Source of the DNA: Planctomycetota bacterium
GTDB taxonomy: Bacteria; Planctomycetota; Planctomycetia; Planctomycetales; Planctomycetaceae
Assembly (NCBI GenBank): GCA_003671275.1
Contig: QWPB01000054.1
Location: 1 to 38,229, forward strand
Reading direction: 5' to 3'
Length of the DNA: 38,229 nucleotides
A program made the translations under genes and the position numbers. Under the pieces are notes generated by a model. That model saw nothing but the letters and a program-made list of their open reading frames with translations. It searched no databases and was not told the origin of the DNA. Below, piece after piece: positions 1 to 8,490 of the stretch. How positions within the stretch are numbered: position 1 is the first letter of the stretch; each line of letters opens with the position of its first letter.

Positions 1-127
1 CACACGAACCGAGTACCACAAACCGAACAGCCAGAACCAGTGCCCGGAACAGACCTTACGCCATGTCGCAAAAACACCCCCTGTGGTAAAAACACAACAG
101 CCAGGAAGGGGATCGTTCATACCTATG

Positions 128-165
128 AAAACACTCCGCCCGATTGCTGGTAGCGGAGTGTTTTT
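128..165 (-). terminator. Bidirectional intrinsic terminator
   Basis: A 9-bp perfect stem (131-139 pairing with 153-161) encloses a 13-base loop. The stem is preceded by AAA and followed by a T-run, so it can end transcription on both strands. It lies just after the stop of the minus-strand gene at 187 and is most likely that gene's terminator. Bases 1-127 upstream hold no gene I can support; a frame open from base 1 runs into the hairpin and may be chance. Confidence 0.8.
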
Positions 166-186
166 GATCGGTCGGTGATTGAATGG

Positions 187-959
187 TTAGAAGCCAACTC
201 CGCCGCCGCCGCCCCCTCCACCGTTGTTTCCATTATTACCATTGTTTCCATTGTTGCCGCTGTAGATGTGCCGGGAGTACATCCGTTCGGCTTCCATTGA
301 TGTGTAGCCCGGTCCATAGGCGGTCGACACGACTGTCCGCTGTTGAGCGTCCTGATTGCCCAGATCGGTCAGCACTTGGGCGATGACGTTGCGGCGGTGC
401 ATGTCGAGCTCGGGGTCCGCGTTGTTCGTGCTCCGCTCAATCAGGACGGGGAACGGCGCACTGCGCATTCGAGCTGCGATCTCCAGCACTTTATCTTTGC
501 CATCGGGCGTCAATTGGGCAGTGCTTCCCACGAAATCGTTCAGATTCAAGATGAAGTCCACGGCCTCGGCGTTGGTCTCCATGGTCTGATAGTGCGAACG
601 GACCGTATGGCCCAGTGGGAGTGTGTCCGGAATGGTCATCGATCGTCGATGCATCCAGCCGAAGGTGACCACCAGCGACGTTCCGTATCCGCGGAAGGTG
701 GTGGTGGCGGCCCCCACACCGTTCACACCCACGGTCGTCGGAACGGCAAATTCACCCCCGGAGAGGAAGGCTGCCGAGCGGCCACTGAGTGTCACCAGTG
801 TCTGGTCGGTGCCGCAACGGGCGCGGGAGGCTGGGGAGCGTCGAGGGGAGTCGGTTCCGCGAAAGTCGGAGCTGGCAGCGATGGGGCTTGAGCATTGAGA
901 GAACCGAGGCCAGTCAGTCCCATCAGCCCCAGCAGTGCGGGGGTTTTCCATGATTGCAT
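187..959 (-). pseudogene. Frameshifted secreted protein with secretin-like and OmpA-like segments
   Basis: An ATG at 959 with a GGAG site upstream opens a clear signal peptide (MQSWKTPALL, then a hydrophobic stretch ending in NAQA) and a Pro/Ala linker. That frame stops at a TGA at 792-794. The frame that continues to the TAA at 187 carries the rest: a secretin-like stretch (GRSAAFLSGGEFAVP, then GYGTSLVVTF), a region resembling planctomycete OmpA-like domains (QLTPDGKDKVLEIAARM), and a low-complexity Asn/Gly tail. The two halves join if one base is restored near 802-806. Upstream of that point the second frame does not read like protein. So this is one gene broken by a one-base deletion, a sequencing error, or, less likely, programmed slippage. 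Only a fragment of a secretin domain is present, so a pore function is doubtful. A terminator follows. Confidence 0.65.
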
Positions 960-1262
960 TGGTCGTGCTCCATTGACTCGATAGATGGCAGGGCGGGCCT
1001 GCGAAGAGACTGCCGGTAAGGTAAGAGCGGGGGTGACCCCTGCGAACTGGAGGAATCGGAAACTCCGTCATTTCCCTTGCGATGGGTATCGATTTTCCGT
1101 TTTTGCCGGTTGGCGCAGCGATTTCCGGTGCATGCTCCAAAATCGCAGGTCCGATCACACTGAGGAATGGGGCGTGTTGTCTTCAGGCATCATACACCGT
1201 CTTCCTCGCTGGCGTTTGACGCCGGCACGTATGGCGGCAGCACCCCGCGACTGGAGACTGGC
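960..1262. other. Divergent intergenic region
   Basis: This stretch separates the starts of the frameshifted minus-strand gene (959) and the plus-strand secreted-protein gene (1263), so it should hold both promoters. I see a GGAG site for each gene at its edges but no convincing -35/-10 pair, repeat or small gene. Confidence 0.5.
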
Positions 1263-1880
1263 ATGGACAAGGCCTTTTGGGTAGCGGTGTTCACAACGAC
1301 GATCGCTGGTGTCGGAGTGGCACAGGATTACGTTGGCCCCTCGTCGGTGGGGAGCAGCGAGCAGCTTTATCCATACGATGATCAGGAGAAATGGAAGCAT
1401 GGGTATCTGAAAGAGATGCCCTATTATCATGGGCAGCATTCCTTCAAACCGTCCAACTACCATCACATCTATTCGCAGTCGCAGACAGCGGCCGGATGGG
1501 GGATGAATCCGAACGCTCCGTATTCGCAACAGTTCTGGCACAAGTACGAGCAGGCGGCCAGCCCTGGAACTCCTATCTTGACCCGGGAAGAGCGGATCTA
1601 TCGCGAAGATCAAATCGTGCGGATGCAGTTGCAGAACCAGGCCCAACAGCAGTTGCAGATGCAGCAGCGAGTCAACGGCACCAGCTTTGTTGTCGGAGCG
1701 ACACTTCCGATGAACACACAGGAAGTCGCACCGGTGGTCTATCAGAGCACCGTGCCGACACTGCCCAATGGGGCTCCGGTTTACACCCCCGATATTGCGC
1801 CGCGTCAGTCCGATCCTTCGCTGAAAGACGTGCAGCGGGAAGAGCTGCGATCGTATCTGGCAAATCCCCAGAATCGCTGA
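1263..1880 (+). CDS. Conserved secreted protein of unknown function
   Basis: The 205-residue product begins with a short signal peptide (MDKAFWVAVF...GVGVA, cleavage before QDY). The mature part is rich in Tyr, His, Gln and Asn, with blocks such as YPYDDQEKWKHGY and QTAAGWGMNPNAPYSQQFWH, then a Gln-rich helix (about residues 115-140, QNQAQQQLQMQQ) and a Pro-rich tail. The aromatic block matches a pattern I recall from planctomycete secreted proteins of unknown role. The ATG at 1263 follows GGAG at good spacing; upstream in-frame codons do not look coding. It is a single gene, divergent from the broken gene on its left and ending at a strong terminator. A role at the cell surface is only inferred from export. 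Confidence 0.85.
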   Translation: MDKAFWVAVFTTTIAGVGVAQDYVGPSSVGSSEQLYPYDDQEKWKHGYLKEMPYYHGQHSFKPSNYHHIYSQSQTAAGWGMNPNAPYSQQFWHKYEQAASPGTPILTREERIYREDQIVRMQLQNQAQQQLQMQQRVNGTSFVVGATLPMNTQEVAPVVYQSTVPTLPNGAPVYTPDIAPRQSDPSLKDVQREELRSYLANPQNR

Positions 1881-1905
1881 TCGGGAATTCAATCACCGGT
1901 GGCAC

Positions 1906-1932
1906 ACACCCTCGGATCTCCGAGGGTGTTTT
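1906..1932 (+). terminator. Intrinsic terminator
   Basis: A 10-bp perfect stem (1906-1915 with 1920-1929), a 4-base loop and a T-run at 1929-1932 follow the stop of the 1263-1880 gene by 25 bases. It lies between convergent genes and should end transcription of the plus-strand one. Confidence 0.85.
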
Positions 1933-1944
1933 CACAGGTACGGG

Positions 1945-2832
1945 TCAGATTACGCCTTCGACACCGGACAACAGATCTCCGGTTTCTTGAAGGTAGGCGG
2001 CCAGGGCTGCTTGCCAGGGACGCAGAGTGCGGCCCGTCACGGTTTCAATTTTGTGGCAGTCCAACCAGCTGTTGGCAGGGCGTTTGGCTTTGGCGGGGAA
2101 TTCTGCGGAAGTGATCGGGGTCACGGGCGTGGTCAGCCCCGCCAGCCGGACGGCTTCGCGGGCCACTTCATACCACGAGGCCCCGCCTGAATTGGTGGCG
2201 TGGTATAGTCCATAAGCCTTTGTGGTGATCAATGCCGCGATGATTTCGGCGACATCGCGTGTGTAGGACGGGACGCAACGCTGGTCGGAGACGACCTTGA
2301 TCTCGGGACGTTCGCGGGCCAGCCGCAGCATGGTCTGGACAAAGTTGCCTTTGGCCTTGGTCGCTGCCCGTCCATAGAGTCCACAGGTCCGAATCACGAA
2401 ATGTTGAGGGCAGAAGCTGCGAACAAAATACTCGCCGAGAAGTTTACTAGCAGCATAAACGCTTTCGGGTCCGGGGGCCTCCTCTTCGGTCCAGGCGGTG
2501 TTGCGGCCGGCTCCCCCCAGTCCGAATACAAAGTCAGTTCCAATATGAACGAGAGTGATCCCGCGTGATCCACACTGTTCGGCCAGTGATTTCACCCCCC
2601 AGGCATTTACGGCCATTGCAGTGTCGGGCTCGGACTCGGCCTTGTCGACAAGGTTATAGGCTGCGGTGTTGACGACCATGGTGGGAACCACGGTGTCGAG
2701 CATTGTGCGGATGCTGTCGGGCTGGGTGATTTCCAGCGCGGTGTGATCGATGGGGATGATCTCCCCGACCAGTTGTCGATGGAGGTCAGTACCCAACTGG
2801 CCCGAAGCACCAATCAGAGCAATACGTGTCAT
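1945..2832 (-). CDS. rfbD: dTDP-4-dehydrorhamnose reductase
   Basis: RfbD/RmlD reduces dTDP-4-keto-L-rhamnose with NAD(P)H, the last step of dTDP-L-rhamnose synthesis for surface polysaccharides. The 295-residue protein has the extended-SDR nucleotide motif GASGQLG at residues 8-14, the family block NTAAYNLVDKAESE at about 55-68, GTDFVFG near 98-104, and the catalytic Tyr126/Lys130 in YAASK. Length fits the family. The ATG at 2832 directly precedes the first beta strand (TRIALIGA); the open frame continues upstream, but that part is not protein-like. No other rhamnose genes (rfbA, B, C) are next to it. The two SDRs and the glycosyltransferase further right may also serve sugar metabolism, but no operon links them. 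Confidence 0.93.
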   Translation of the reverse strand: MTRIALIGASGQLGTDLHRQLVGEIIPIDHTALEITQPDSIRTMLDTVVPTMVVNTAAYNLVDKAESEPDTAMAVNAWGVKSLAEQCGSRGITLVHIGTDFVFGLGGAGRNTAWTEEEAPGPESVYAASKLLGEYFVRSFCPQHFVIRTCGLYGRAATKAKGNFVQTMLRLARERPEIKVVSDQRCVPSYTRDVAEIIAALITTKAYGLYHATNSGGASWYEVAREAVRLAGLTTPVTPITSAEFPAKAKRPANSWLDCHKIETVTGRTLRPWQAALAAYLQETGDLLSGVEGVI

Positions 2833-3143
2833 GTCTGCATCCAGTATCCACGGAGTGTCCGACGGCATTCTGGTCGCTTCCGGGGAAACCGAGAAGCTGA
2901 GTTTTCCCGTGTCACCGGGGTGTCCGGTAATCCCCTTCACGGGTGATGACGCCGAACGAGTCGGTGAGATCGTAACAGAGGACATTGCTCTTGTTTGGAC
3001 GACAAATCCGACCACGCTGAAGCGGACCACGAGAGCCGGTTCAGAATCTGTCTTCAGGACGCACGGACATGAATGTCTGTGCCGCTCGATCCGTGGAGCA
3101 GACATTCGGGCCTGCCGGGCCTGTTGACAATTCTAAAACTGAG
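2833..3143. other. Intergenic region with a hairpin
   Basis: No gene is seen in this 311-bp stretch between rfbD and the upstream minus-strand gene. It holds the 3071-3107 hairpin described separately and a short tandem (GGCCTGCCGGGCCTG, about 3110-3124). The rfbD promoter must lie here if the gene is not read from upstream; no clear promoter was recognised. Confidence 0.5.
3071..3107 (-). repeat. Hairpin with ATGTCTG/CAGACAT core, copy 1
   Basis: A 9-bp perfect stem (3071-3079 with 3099-3107) sits 37 bases after the stop of the PEP-hydrolase-family gene. On the minus strand it reads GAATGTCTGCTCCACGGAT and then closes. It shares its stem core and the CCAC-GGAT loop side with the hairpin at 5812-5856, which has the same position relative to its own upstream gene. 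There is no T-run, so it is not a standard terminator. An RNA 3'-end element or a small dispersed repeat is possible. Confidence 0.6.
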
Positions 3144-3977
3144 TTAGGAACGGAATCTCAGCCGGGTGAATTCCCGTGTGCGTTCGGTAATGGCAGGTTC
3201 CACGGGCAGGCGTTCCATGCTGCTGGCCCCGTAGAAGCCGACGACCCCCTCGGTGTGGTCGAGGACATACTGGGCATCCGATGGTTCGGCGATGGGGCCT
3301 CCGTGACACAGGACCAGGATCTCGGGGTTGATCCGCCGGGCGGCATCGGCCATCGCCTGCACTCGATGCGGAGCGTCTTCCAGGCTGACAGCGGTGGAGG
3401 CCCCAATGGTCCCCTGGGTTGTCAGGCCCAGATGGGGAATCAGAATGTCGGCCCCCGCTTGGGTCATCGCGGCAGCCTCCTCTGGGTTGAAGCAATAGGG
3501 GGTTGTCAGCAGGCCCATCGTATGAGCCTCGCGGATCATATCGACCTCCAGGCCGTACCCCATTTCGGTCTCTTCCAGGCCCTGTCGGAATACGCCATCA
3601 ATCAGGCCCACGGTCGGGAAATTCTGGACCCCTGCGAATCCGGCGGCCTGCACCTCTCGAAGAAAGCGGGGCATGATTCGAAAGGGGTCGGTCCCGCAAA
3701 CTCCCGCCAGGACTGGAGTGCGTTTCACGACAGGCAGAACTTCGCGGGCCATCTCCATGACGATGGCATTGGCATCGCCATAGGGCATCATGCCCGCCAG
3801 TGAGCCTCGACCCGCCATGCGGAAACGGCCCGAATTATAGATCACGATCAGATCGATACCGCCCGCTTCTTCCAGCTTGGCGCTGATTCCGGTGCCCGCT
3901 CCACCGCCGATGATCGGACGTCCAAGGGTGATCTGGTGTCGCAGTCGGGTCAGGATTGATTCACGGGTGAATGACAT
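3144..3977 (-). CDS. Phosphoenolpyruvate hydrolase family TIM-barrel protein
   Basis: The 277-residue product resembles the TIM-barrel family annotated as phosphoenolpyruvate hydrolase-like (Pfam PEP_hydrolase, known also as a signal-transduction TIM barrel). Recognisable blocks are [19 protein letters not shown] near the N terminus, [40 protein letters not shown], and CHGGPI followed by [12 protein letters not shown] at the C terminus. The actual substrate of most members is not settled. The start at 3977 has a GGGGA site 5 bases upstream; an ATG at 3998 in the same frame has none. The gene begins 40 bases after the cobA-hemD stop and may be co-transcribed with it, though no pathway link is apparent. 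Confidence 0.85.
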   Translation of the reverse strand: MSFTRESILTRLRHQITLGRPIIGGGAGTGISAKLEEAGGIDLIVIYNSGRFRMAGRGSLAGMMPYGDANAIVMEMAREVLPVVKRTPVLAGVCGTDPFRIMPRFLREVQAAGFAGVQNFPTVGLIDGVFRQGLEETEMGYGLEVDMIREAHTMGLLTTPYCFNPEEAAAMTQAGADILIPHLGLTTQGTIGASTAVSLEDAPHRVQAMADAARRINPEILVLCHGGPIAEPSDAQYVLDHTEGVVGFYGASSMERLPVEPAITERTREFTRLRFRS

Positions 3978-4017
3978 GGGGATTCCCCGGTTGGTCATGA
4001 AGAGGGCGGTGTAGTGA

Positions 4018-5577
4018 TCAGCGATCGCATGCGGCGATGGCATCCAGCAGGCCGTCCCATGTGTATTCGCGGGCGACCACCGCGATGGGCAGACCCGCTT
4101 CGATGGCTGCTGCCTCAGTGACCGGGCTGATCGCTGCCAACCGCAGCTGGCCTCCCAGATGTGTTCGGGCGGCGGGAGACAGAAGTTGAGCCAGGCTGCG
4201 GGCGGCGGACGGGCTGCTGAGACCGATCCAGTTCACATCGCCCTGGGTCAGCCGTTCTTCCACGCGGGGATCGAAAGCGGTGGTATCGTAGTTATCGTAG
4301 ACCGGCAATTCGGTGACGTCCGCCCCGGCCGCCCGAAGTGTCGCAGGCAGAATATCGCGGCCGCGTGTCGCCCGGGCCCATAATATCCGGCGTCCAGCCA
4401 CGTGTGGCGCGAGGGCTGCCCCGAGTGCCTCGGCCCGAAATTCCGTCGGGATCAGATCCGCTCTCAAGTGCCAGCTGGCCAGTCGCTCGGCGGTGACCGT
4501 GCCGATGGCGGCCAGACGACATGCGCCCCAGGCACGGCTGTCTCGGCCCGACTGCCAGAGTCGTCGCAGTAACTGATCCACGCCATTCACGCTCGTAAAG
4601 ACGGCCCAATCGTATTCGGCCAATCGGGGCAGAATCGCATCCACAGCTGTCCAGTCGTGTAAGGGACCGACGGCAATCGTGGGCATCAGCACGGCTTCAC
4701 CGCCCAACTGGCGGATGCGGCGGATGGTTTCTTCGGCCTGCTCGGCAGGGCGAGTGACTCCGATGGTTAGACCATGCAGCGGACGCCGCTCCACCCAGCG
4801 GGTCTGGTCCCTGAGGCGGACACAATCTCCGACGATCAACAGAGAGGGAGGTTTTAAGCGGGCGGCCTGAGCAATACTCGAAATGGTTTGCAGCGTACCG
4901 GTAACGACCTGCTGACGCGGGGTGGTGGCCTGGCAGACGACTGCCGCGGATTCCGTGGGTGAGCGGCCGGATTGAATGAGCGACTGTGTGATCGCGTCAA
5001 TGCGATGCAGTCCCATGTAGAAGACCAGGGTTCCTGGGAAACCGGCCAGCTGATCGTAGGGCAGGGCACTTTCCGGTTTGGTCGGGTCTTCGTGCCCGGT
5101 GATCAGGGCCACGGCGGAAGCGTGATCGCGATGCGTGAGCGAGATCCCGGAATACACCGCCGCCCCGGTGGCCGCTGTGATGCCGGGAACGACTTCGAAC
5201 GGGATGCCGGCTTCCGCGAGGGCCACCGCTTCTTCACTGCCCCGGCCAAAGATGAAGGGGTCGCCGCCCTTGAGTCGGACAACGGTTTTGCCTTTCCGCG
5301 CAGCAGCGATCAGGCGGTCGTTAATCTCGGTTTGCTCCAGATGTCGGCCCTGTGGGCCTCCCACCCGGGCCGTACGTTCCGCCAGAGCATTGGTGTATTG
5401 CAGCAGATCGGGATTGGCCAGCCCGTCATACAGCACAAAATCAGCCGCTCGCAAGCACTCCAACCCTCGCAGTGTCAACAGCCCCGCGTCCCCTGGCCCC
5501 GCCCCGACCAGATAGACAACTCCTGGCCGAATCGATGTTCGGACGGAACCAGTATCGGAGGGAGCGAGTTCGGACAT
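4018..5577 (-). CDS. cobA: Uroporphyrinogen-III C-methyltransferase / uroporphyrinogen-III synthase fusion
   Basis: This 519-residue protein joins two enzymes of tetrapyrrole synthesis. Residues about 18-265 form the SAM-dependent methyltransferase (SUMT, CobA) that makes precorrin-2, with VGAGPGD at 24-30, [10 protein letters not shown] at 104-113 and [11 protein letters not shown] near 140. Residues about 270-519 form uroporphyrinogen-III synthase (HemD), with [11 protein letters not shown] at its start, [11 protein letters not shown] and [11 protein letters not shown]. HemD makes uroporphyrinogen III and CobA uses it, so the fusion couples successive steps at the branch to sirohaem and cobalamin. 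CobA-HemD fusions are known in several bacterial groups. No hemA, hemC or hemB gene is adjacent. Confidence 0.95.
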   Translation of the reverse strand: MSELAPSDTGSVRTSIRPGVVYLVGAGPGDAGLLTLRGLECLRAADFVLYDGLANPDLLQYTNALAERTARVGGPQGRHLEQTEINDRLIAAARKGKTVVRLKGGDPFIFGRGSEEAVALAEAGIPFEVVPGITAATGAAVYSGISLTHRDHASAVALITGHEDPTKPESALPYDQLAGFPGTLVFYMGLHRIDAITQSLIQSGRSPTESAAVVCQATTPRQQVVTGTLQTISSIAQAARLKPPSLLIVGDCVRLRDQTRWVERRPLHGLTIGVTRPAEQAEETIRRIRQLGGEAVLMPTIAVGPLHDWTAVDAILPRLAEYDWAVFTSVNGVDQLLRRLWQSGRDSRAWGACRLAAIGTVTAERLASWHLRADLIPTEFRAEALGAALAPHVAGRRILWARATRGRDILPATLRAAGADVTELPVYDNYDTTAFDPRVEERLTQGDVNWIGLSSPSAARSLAQLLSPAARTHLGGQLRLAAISPVTEAAAIEAGLPIAVVAREYTWDGLLDAIAACDR

Positions 5578-5811
5578 GGGACATCAGCTTGGATCTGTGG
5601 AAGCTGCGACAGCCACAGCTGCGAGCGAATGACGGAAGATTTTTTCCGGGATGCGGAGTGGGCGACTCGTTGAACCGGACCGCAGAATCTGAATGGGTTG
5701 CCCGAGTCACCGAGAGCCGATCATGGCGGTCTGACCCGCCCGACGGAAATCGGTCGCGTGGAACATCATGACCGGTCTGAGGACTGTTTCCGAATGGGCT
5801 GCACGAAGGCC

Positions 5812-5856
5812 GACAGGCATGTCTGCTCCACTCATCCGTGGAACAGACATCCTGTC
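5812..5856 (-). repeat. Hairpin with ATGTCTG/CAGACAT core, copy 2
   Basis: A long stem is built from GACAGG/CCTGTC (5812-5817 with 5851-5856), ATGTCTG/CAGACAT (5819-5825 with 5844-5850) and TCCAC/GTGGA (5827-5831 with 5838-5842), with a 6-base loop. One base bulges at 5818. The 5826/5843 position is C/A on the plus strand but a G-U wobble in a minus-strand transcript, so the RNA would come from the minus strand. It starts 20 bases after the stop of the His-rich lipoprotein gene. There is no T-run. The rest of 5578-5811 holds nothing I can name beyond the likely cobA promoter region. Confidence 0.7.
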
Positions 5857-5875
5857 AATGCGAACGGAATCGGCT

Positions 5876-6385
5876 CTAGTGAGCATGTCCGTGGTCATGA
5901 TCGTGACCGATCTCGGCGGTCAACGACTTCTCTCCCACCTTCAGGGTCAGCTTGCCAGTCAGTCCTTCGATGTCGGCAATCGCGCCCGGCAGTTTGTCTC
6001 CGGCAAGTTCAAATCGCGAGGATTTGCCATCGGTTTCACCGTCCTGGGGGGCGGCCGTCAGTTCCAGGGCCGTGGCCTTGCCATCGACCATCGCTTCGAT
6101 GGTGACCGTACCGTTTTCAACAGGCTTGTTCCCCTTGACATGCTCATCCAGGAGATAGACGGACAGCTTGCGACTGGTCGGGTCGATGGCCACTTCCGCG
6201 TGGTACTCTTCCTGGCCCAGTTCCAGGATGTGTCCGCCGTTTGGGCCGTGTTCGTGCGCTTCCGGCGGAGCGGTGTTGACCACATCGTCCTTGGATTCAA
6301 AGCCACGGGAATCATCCTTGGTCCCGTTACAGCTGTACAAGCCAGCGACCAATACCAGACACAATCCTGTACGCCACATCGACAT
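5876..6385 (-). CDS. Small exported lipoprotein with His-rich tail
   Basis: The 169-residue product starts with a lipoprotein-type signal (SMWRTGLCLVLVAGLYSC, Cys19). Tyr at position -2 of the lipobox is atypical, so lipid attachment is likely but not certain. The mature part opens with EHGPNGGHILELGQEEYHAE, a His-rich block I recall from planctomycete proteins of unknown function, and ends in GHDHDHGHAH. The tail suggests binding of divalent metal ions in the periplasm; this is inference. The ATG at 6385 has GAGG 8 bases upstream and places the signal correctly; a further in-frame ATG at 6418 would add a polar leader before it. A stable hairpin follows the stop. Confidence 0.8.
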   Translation of the reverse strand: MSMWRTGLCLVLVAGLYSCNGTKDDSRGFESKDDVVNTAPPEAHEHGPNGGHILELGQEEYHAEVAIDPTSRKLSVYLLDEHVKGNKPVENGTVTIEAMVDGKATALELTAAPQDGETDGKSSRFELAGDKLPGAIADIEGLTGKLTLKVGEKSLTAEIGHDHDHGHAH

Positions 6386-6486
6386 CGTTCCGTCCTCAGA
6401 TGAATGGTCTCTCGTCACCGTCTTCGGCGACAGTGGTAGGGAATTCCGGCCTCATTGTACGGCCCCCCGTTCGATCCGGCGAGCAT

Positions 6487-6870
6487 TCAACGGGTAATCC
6501 GCGGTGCTCGGCGAGCCAAAACCTCGGGCAGCGGGTACTCGGAGATCGAAATCCCGAGAGTGCGGACCTCCTGCAGGCGACGCCAGGCTCGCGTGACCAG
6601 TTCCTCTCGCTGGCGGACCGATACCGCGTCTAATTCGGCTTTGGAAAAGATTCCCTCGACCGTGACCGGCGGAAACGCCGGGTCAACAATGAATTGAGCG
6701 ACCACGGGGTTGCAGCGCAGATGTCGCTCGGGGGTCGACAAGAGTTCGCGGGCTTCGACTTCCCCCAGGATATAGCGCAAATACAGATCGCTGCCTTCCA
6801 CGAATTCGACTTCTTCGCCGCAGACTTCACAGAGGTAGCCTTGGTCGCATTGGGCCATCGTATCGGGCAT
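6487..6870 (-). CDS. Conserved hypothetical protein with Cys motif
   Basis: A 127-residue soluble protein with no signal peptide. Near the N terminus CDQGYLCEVCGEE gives three closely spaced cysteines, and HLRCNP about 45 residues later gives a fourth, which could form a zinc site. The rest is helical and charged (SKAELDAVSVRQREELVTRAWRRLQEV). I do not recognise a named family; similar short Cys-motif proteins occur in planctomycetes. The start could be 6870 or the ATG at 6858 (MAQCDQ); neither has a strong ribosome site. Its function is unknown. Confidence 0.75.
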   Translation of the reverse strand: MPDTMAQCDQGYLCEVCGEEVEFVEGSDLYLRYILGEVEARELLSTPERHLRCNPVVAQFIVDPAFPPVTVEGIFSKAELDAVSVRQREELVTRAWRRLQEVRTLGISISEYPLPEVLARRAPRITR

Positions 6871-6893
6871 TCTCAAGAGGTCTGGAAATACAG

Positions 6894-6919
6894 CGACCAC
6901 CCTCGGGCGAGGGTGGTCG
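6894..6919 (-). terminator. Strong hairpin, likely terminator
   Basis: A GC-rich perfect inverted repeat (CGACCACCCTC with GAGGGTGGTCG) lies 18 bases after the stop of the 29-residue peptide gene and just before the next gene. The T-run on the minus side is poor (TGTATTTCC), so termination is likely but not certain. Confidence 0.6.
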
Positions 6920-6937
6920 GATCAGGGCGGCAGGGGA

Positions 6938-7027
6938 TTACTTCTTGACTTCGGCTTTGCCCTTCTTGTCCTGCTTGGGCTTCATTGCCTTTTTGTCGTT
7001 TTTCTGTGAGTTGTTGCCTTTGGCCAT
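6938..7027 (-). CDS. 29-residue lysine-rich small protein
   Basis: An ATG at 7027 preceded by AAGGA at 8 bases opens a 29-codon frame that starts MAKGNNSQKNDKK and ends GKAEVKK before a TAA at 6938. About twelve of the 29 residues are Lys and there are no aliphatic core residues, so it cannot fold alone and probably binds nucleic acid or another acidic partner. Short proteins with a MAKG-NSQK type start followed by Lys-rich sequence occur in several bacterial groups, as far as I recall, and have no known function. The good ribosome site, the following hairpin and its place in a gap with no other gene support it. Confidence 0.75.
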   Translation of the reverse strand: MAKGNNSQKNDKKAMKPKQDKKGKAEVKK

Positions 7028-7114
7028 GATTGAATCCTTGTGGGCTGAAGTGTGGGTCGTGAGGGGCTCCATCACGATTCGTGGATTATAGCAAATCAGG
7101 GGAAATGCAAGAGA

Positions 7115-7483
7115 TCAATCGGCTTCGTACTCGGGCCAGGGAGCATCGTTTTTGATCCATTGCTGAATGAGTTCGATCTGCTTAGCGGTCAGTCGATCAC
7201 CTTTGGGGGGCATGACCTGTTCCGGGTCTTCGGTCTGGATGAACTTCAACAGCAGTCCGCTGGTTGTGTCCCCGGGAACAATGGCCGGGCCCGTGTTCCC
7301 CCCCGCGAGGGCCTCCTGTCGTTTGTCCAGTCGCAATCCGGATTCCTGTTTCTTCGGCCCATGGCACTCATAACAGTGGTCTCGAAAAATCGGACGAATT
7401 TGCTGAAGGTAGTCCACGGGAGGAGCTGCCAGGAGTGGAGCGGTCATTGTCAGAATACCGCAGAGAGTCGCAGCGGTACGCAT
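7115..7483 (-). CDS. Small exported c-type cytochrome
   Basis: The 122-residue product has a signal peptide (cleavage near LLAA/PPVDY), a haem-binding CYECH motif (Cys37, Cys40, His41) and a likely axial Met91 in QVMPPKGD. The order IRPIFRDHCYECHGP, GLRLDKRQEALAGG and the final IQQWIKNDAPWP matches the planctomycete cytochrome C domain (PSCyt1), which is usually the N-terminal part of long proteins with PSD1 domains. Here it stands alone. It should carry electrons in the periplasm; the partner is unknown. An ATG at 7528 would add 15 polar residues and is less likely. Confidence 0.88.
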   Translation of the reverse strand: MRTAATLCGILTMTAPLLAAPPVDYLQQIRPIFRDHCYECHGPKKQESGLRLDKRQEALAGGNTGPAIVPGDTTSGLLLKFIQTEDPEQVMPPKGDRLTAKQIELIQQWIKNDAPWPEYEAD

Positions 7484-7555
7484 CGGGGGATCGACCCTGA
7501 ATGGAAGCAGCGGGATCGGTATGTGCATTTCTGATTCACACCGGTGGAACGGAAG

Positions 7556-8425
7556 TCACGTGGGGGGCAACCAGGCGTCTCGGGCTTCTTTCCCCTGGTT
7601 CAGAATCGCTTGGAGTTTGTCCGCCTGATCGCCTTGAAGAGCCAGTTCGAATTGTTGCAACTGGCCGATGATGGAATGGATCTGAGAGGTGACGGCGACG
7701 CGGTTTTCCCGCAGGATCGCGGTCCACAGACCGGGATTTCCACTGGCGATTCGCGTCGTGTCGCGGAAACCTGTGGCTGCCAGCGGCCACCCCTCGGGGG
7801 TCAGTTGAGCGGCCAGGGCTGCCGCGACCAGATGGGGCAGGTGGCTGGTGGTGGCGACCAGCCGGTCGTGCTCTTCAGCGGAGAAACGCAGTGTTTGCAT
7901 CCCGATCGATTGCCAGAAGGTCTCGATGACAGCGATATCCTGATTGGACGAATGGCAGGGAGTGATCGCGCAATTCCGGCCTTCAAACAGGTCTGTCCGA
8001 GCAAATTCCCAACCGCCATGCTCCGATCCGGCCATAGGATGGGAACCGATGAATCGCGGGATGTCCGCCAACGTTCGGCAGAGCGGGCCTTTAACACTTC
8101 CCGCATCCGTGAACAGCGCCGTGGCAGAGGCACAGGTTGCGAGAGCCCGCACGTCAGCGGCGATCCGGTCAACGGGGGTACAGACCACTGCCAGCGAATA
8201 AGGGGGCAAGTCCTGGGCCGACGTTGTCCAGGCGTCGAGCACTCCGGCGGACTGAGCGGCCGCTAACCGCTCGGCGTTTCGTCCGAGTCCCGTGATACGG
8301 TGTGCGAGCCCCCTTTTGCGAAGGGCTTTCGCAATCGATCCTCCAATCAAGCCGACACCCACAATGACCACATGGTCGAAAGTCTGGGGACGGGAAAGAG
8401 ACGGTGACTGGCTCACGTAAGGCAC
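7556..8425 (-). CDS. tyrA: Prephenate dehydrogenase
   Basis: TyrA oxidises prephenate (or arogenate) to 4-hydroxyphenylpyruvate (or tyrosine) with NAD(P)+ in tyrosine synthesis. The 289-residue protein has the Rossmann motif GVGLIGGS at residues 23-30, GSVKGPL, and the family signature GSHPMAGSEHGG near the middle, then ATTSHLPHLVAAALA and a helical C-terminal domain. No ACT domain is present, so feedback control by tyrosine through such a domain is not expected. The gene begins 65 bases after the next SDR gene on the same strand, with no functional link. Confidence 0.93.
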   Translation of the reverse strand: MPYVSQSPSLSRPQTFDHVVIVGVGLIGGSIAKALRKRGLAHRITGLGRNAERLAAAQSAGVLDAWTTSAQDLPPYSLAVVCTPVDRIAADVRALATCASATALFTDAGSVKGPLCRTLADIPRFIGSHPMAGSEHGGWEFARTDLFEGRNCAITPCHSSNQDIAVIETFWQSIGMQTLRFSAEEHDRLVATTSHLPHLVAAALAAQLTPEGWPLAATGFRDTTRIASGNPGLWTAILRENRVAVTSQIHSIIGQLQQFELALQGDQADKLQAILNQGKEARDAWLPPT

Positions 8426-8490
8426 ATCCAGACAGGGCTGTTCGCAGGTGTTAAGTTAGCTCTCTTGACCGGGGCGTGTCGACTGTGGTC

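Noticed and set aside
1-127. Frame open from the left edge that could be the end of an upstream gene
   Set aside because: All three plus frames are short and the one that stays open runs into the terminator hairpin; no family feature is visible.
1155-1892. 245-codon minus-strand open frame
   Set aside because: It is antisense to the plus-strand secreted-protein gene, which has a signal peptide, ribosome site and terminator.
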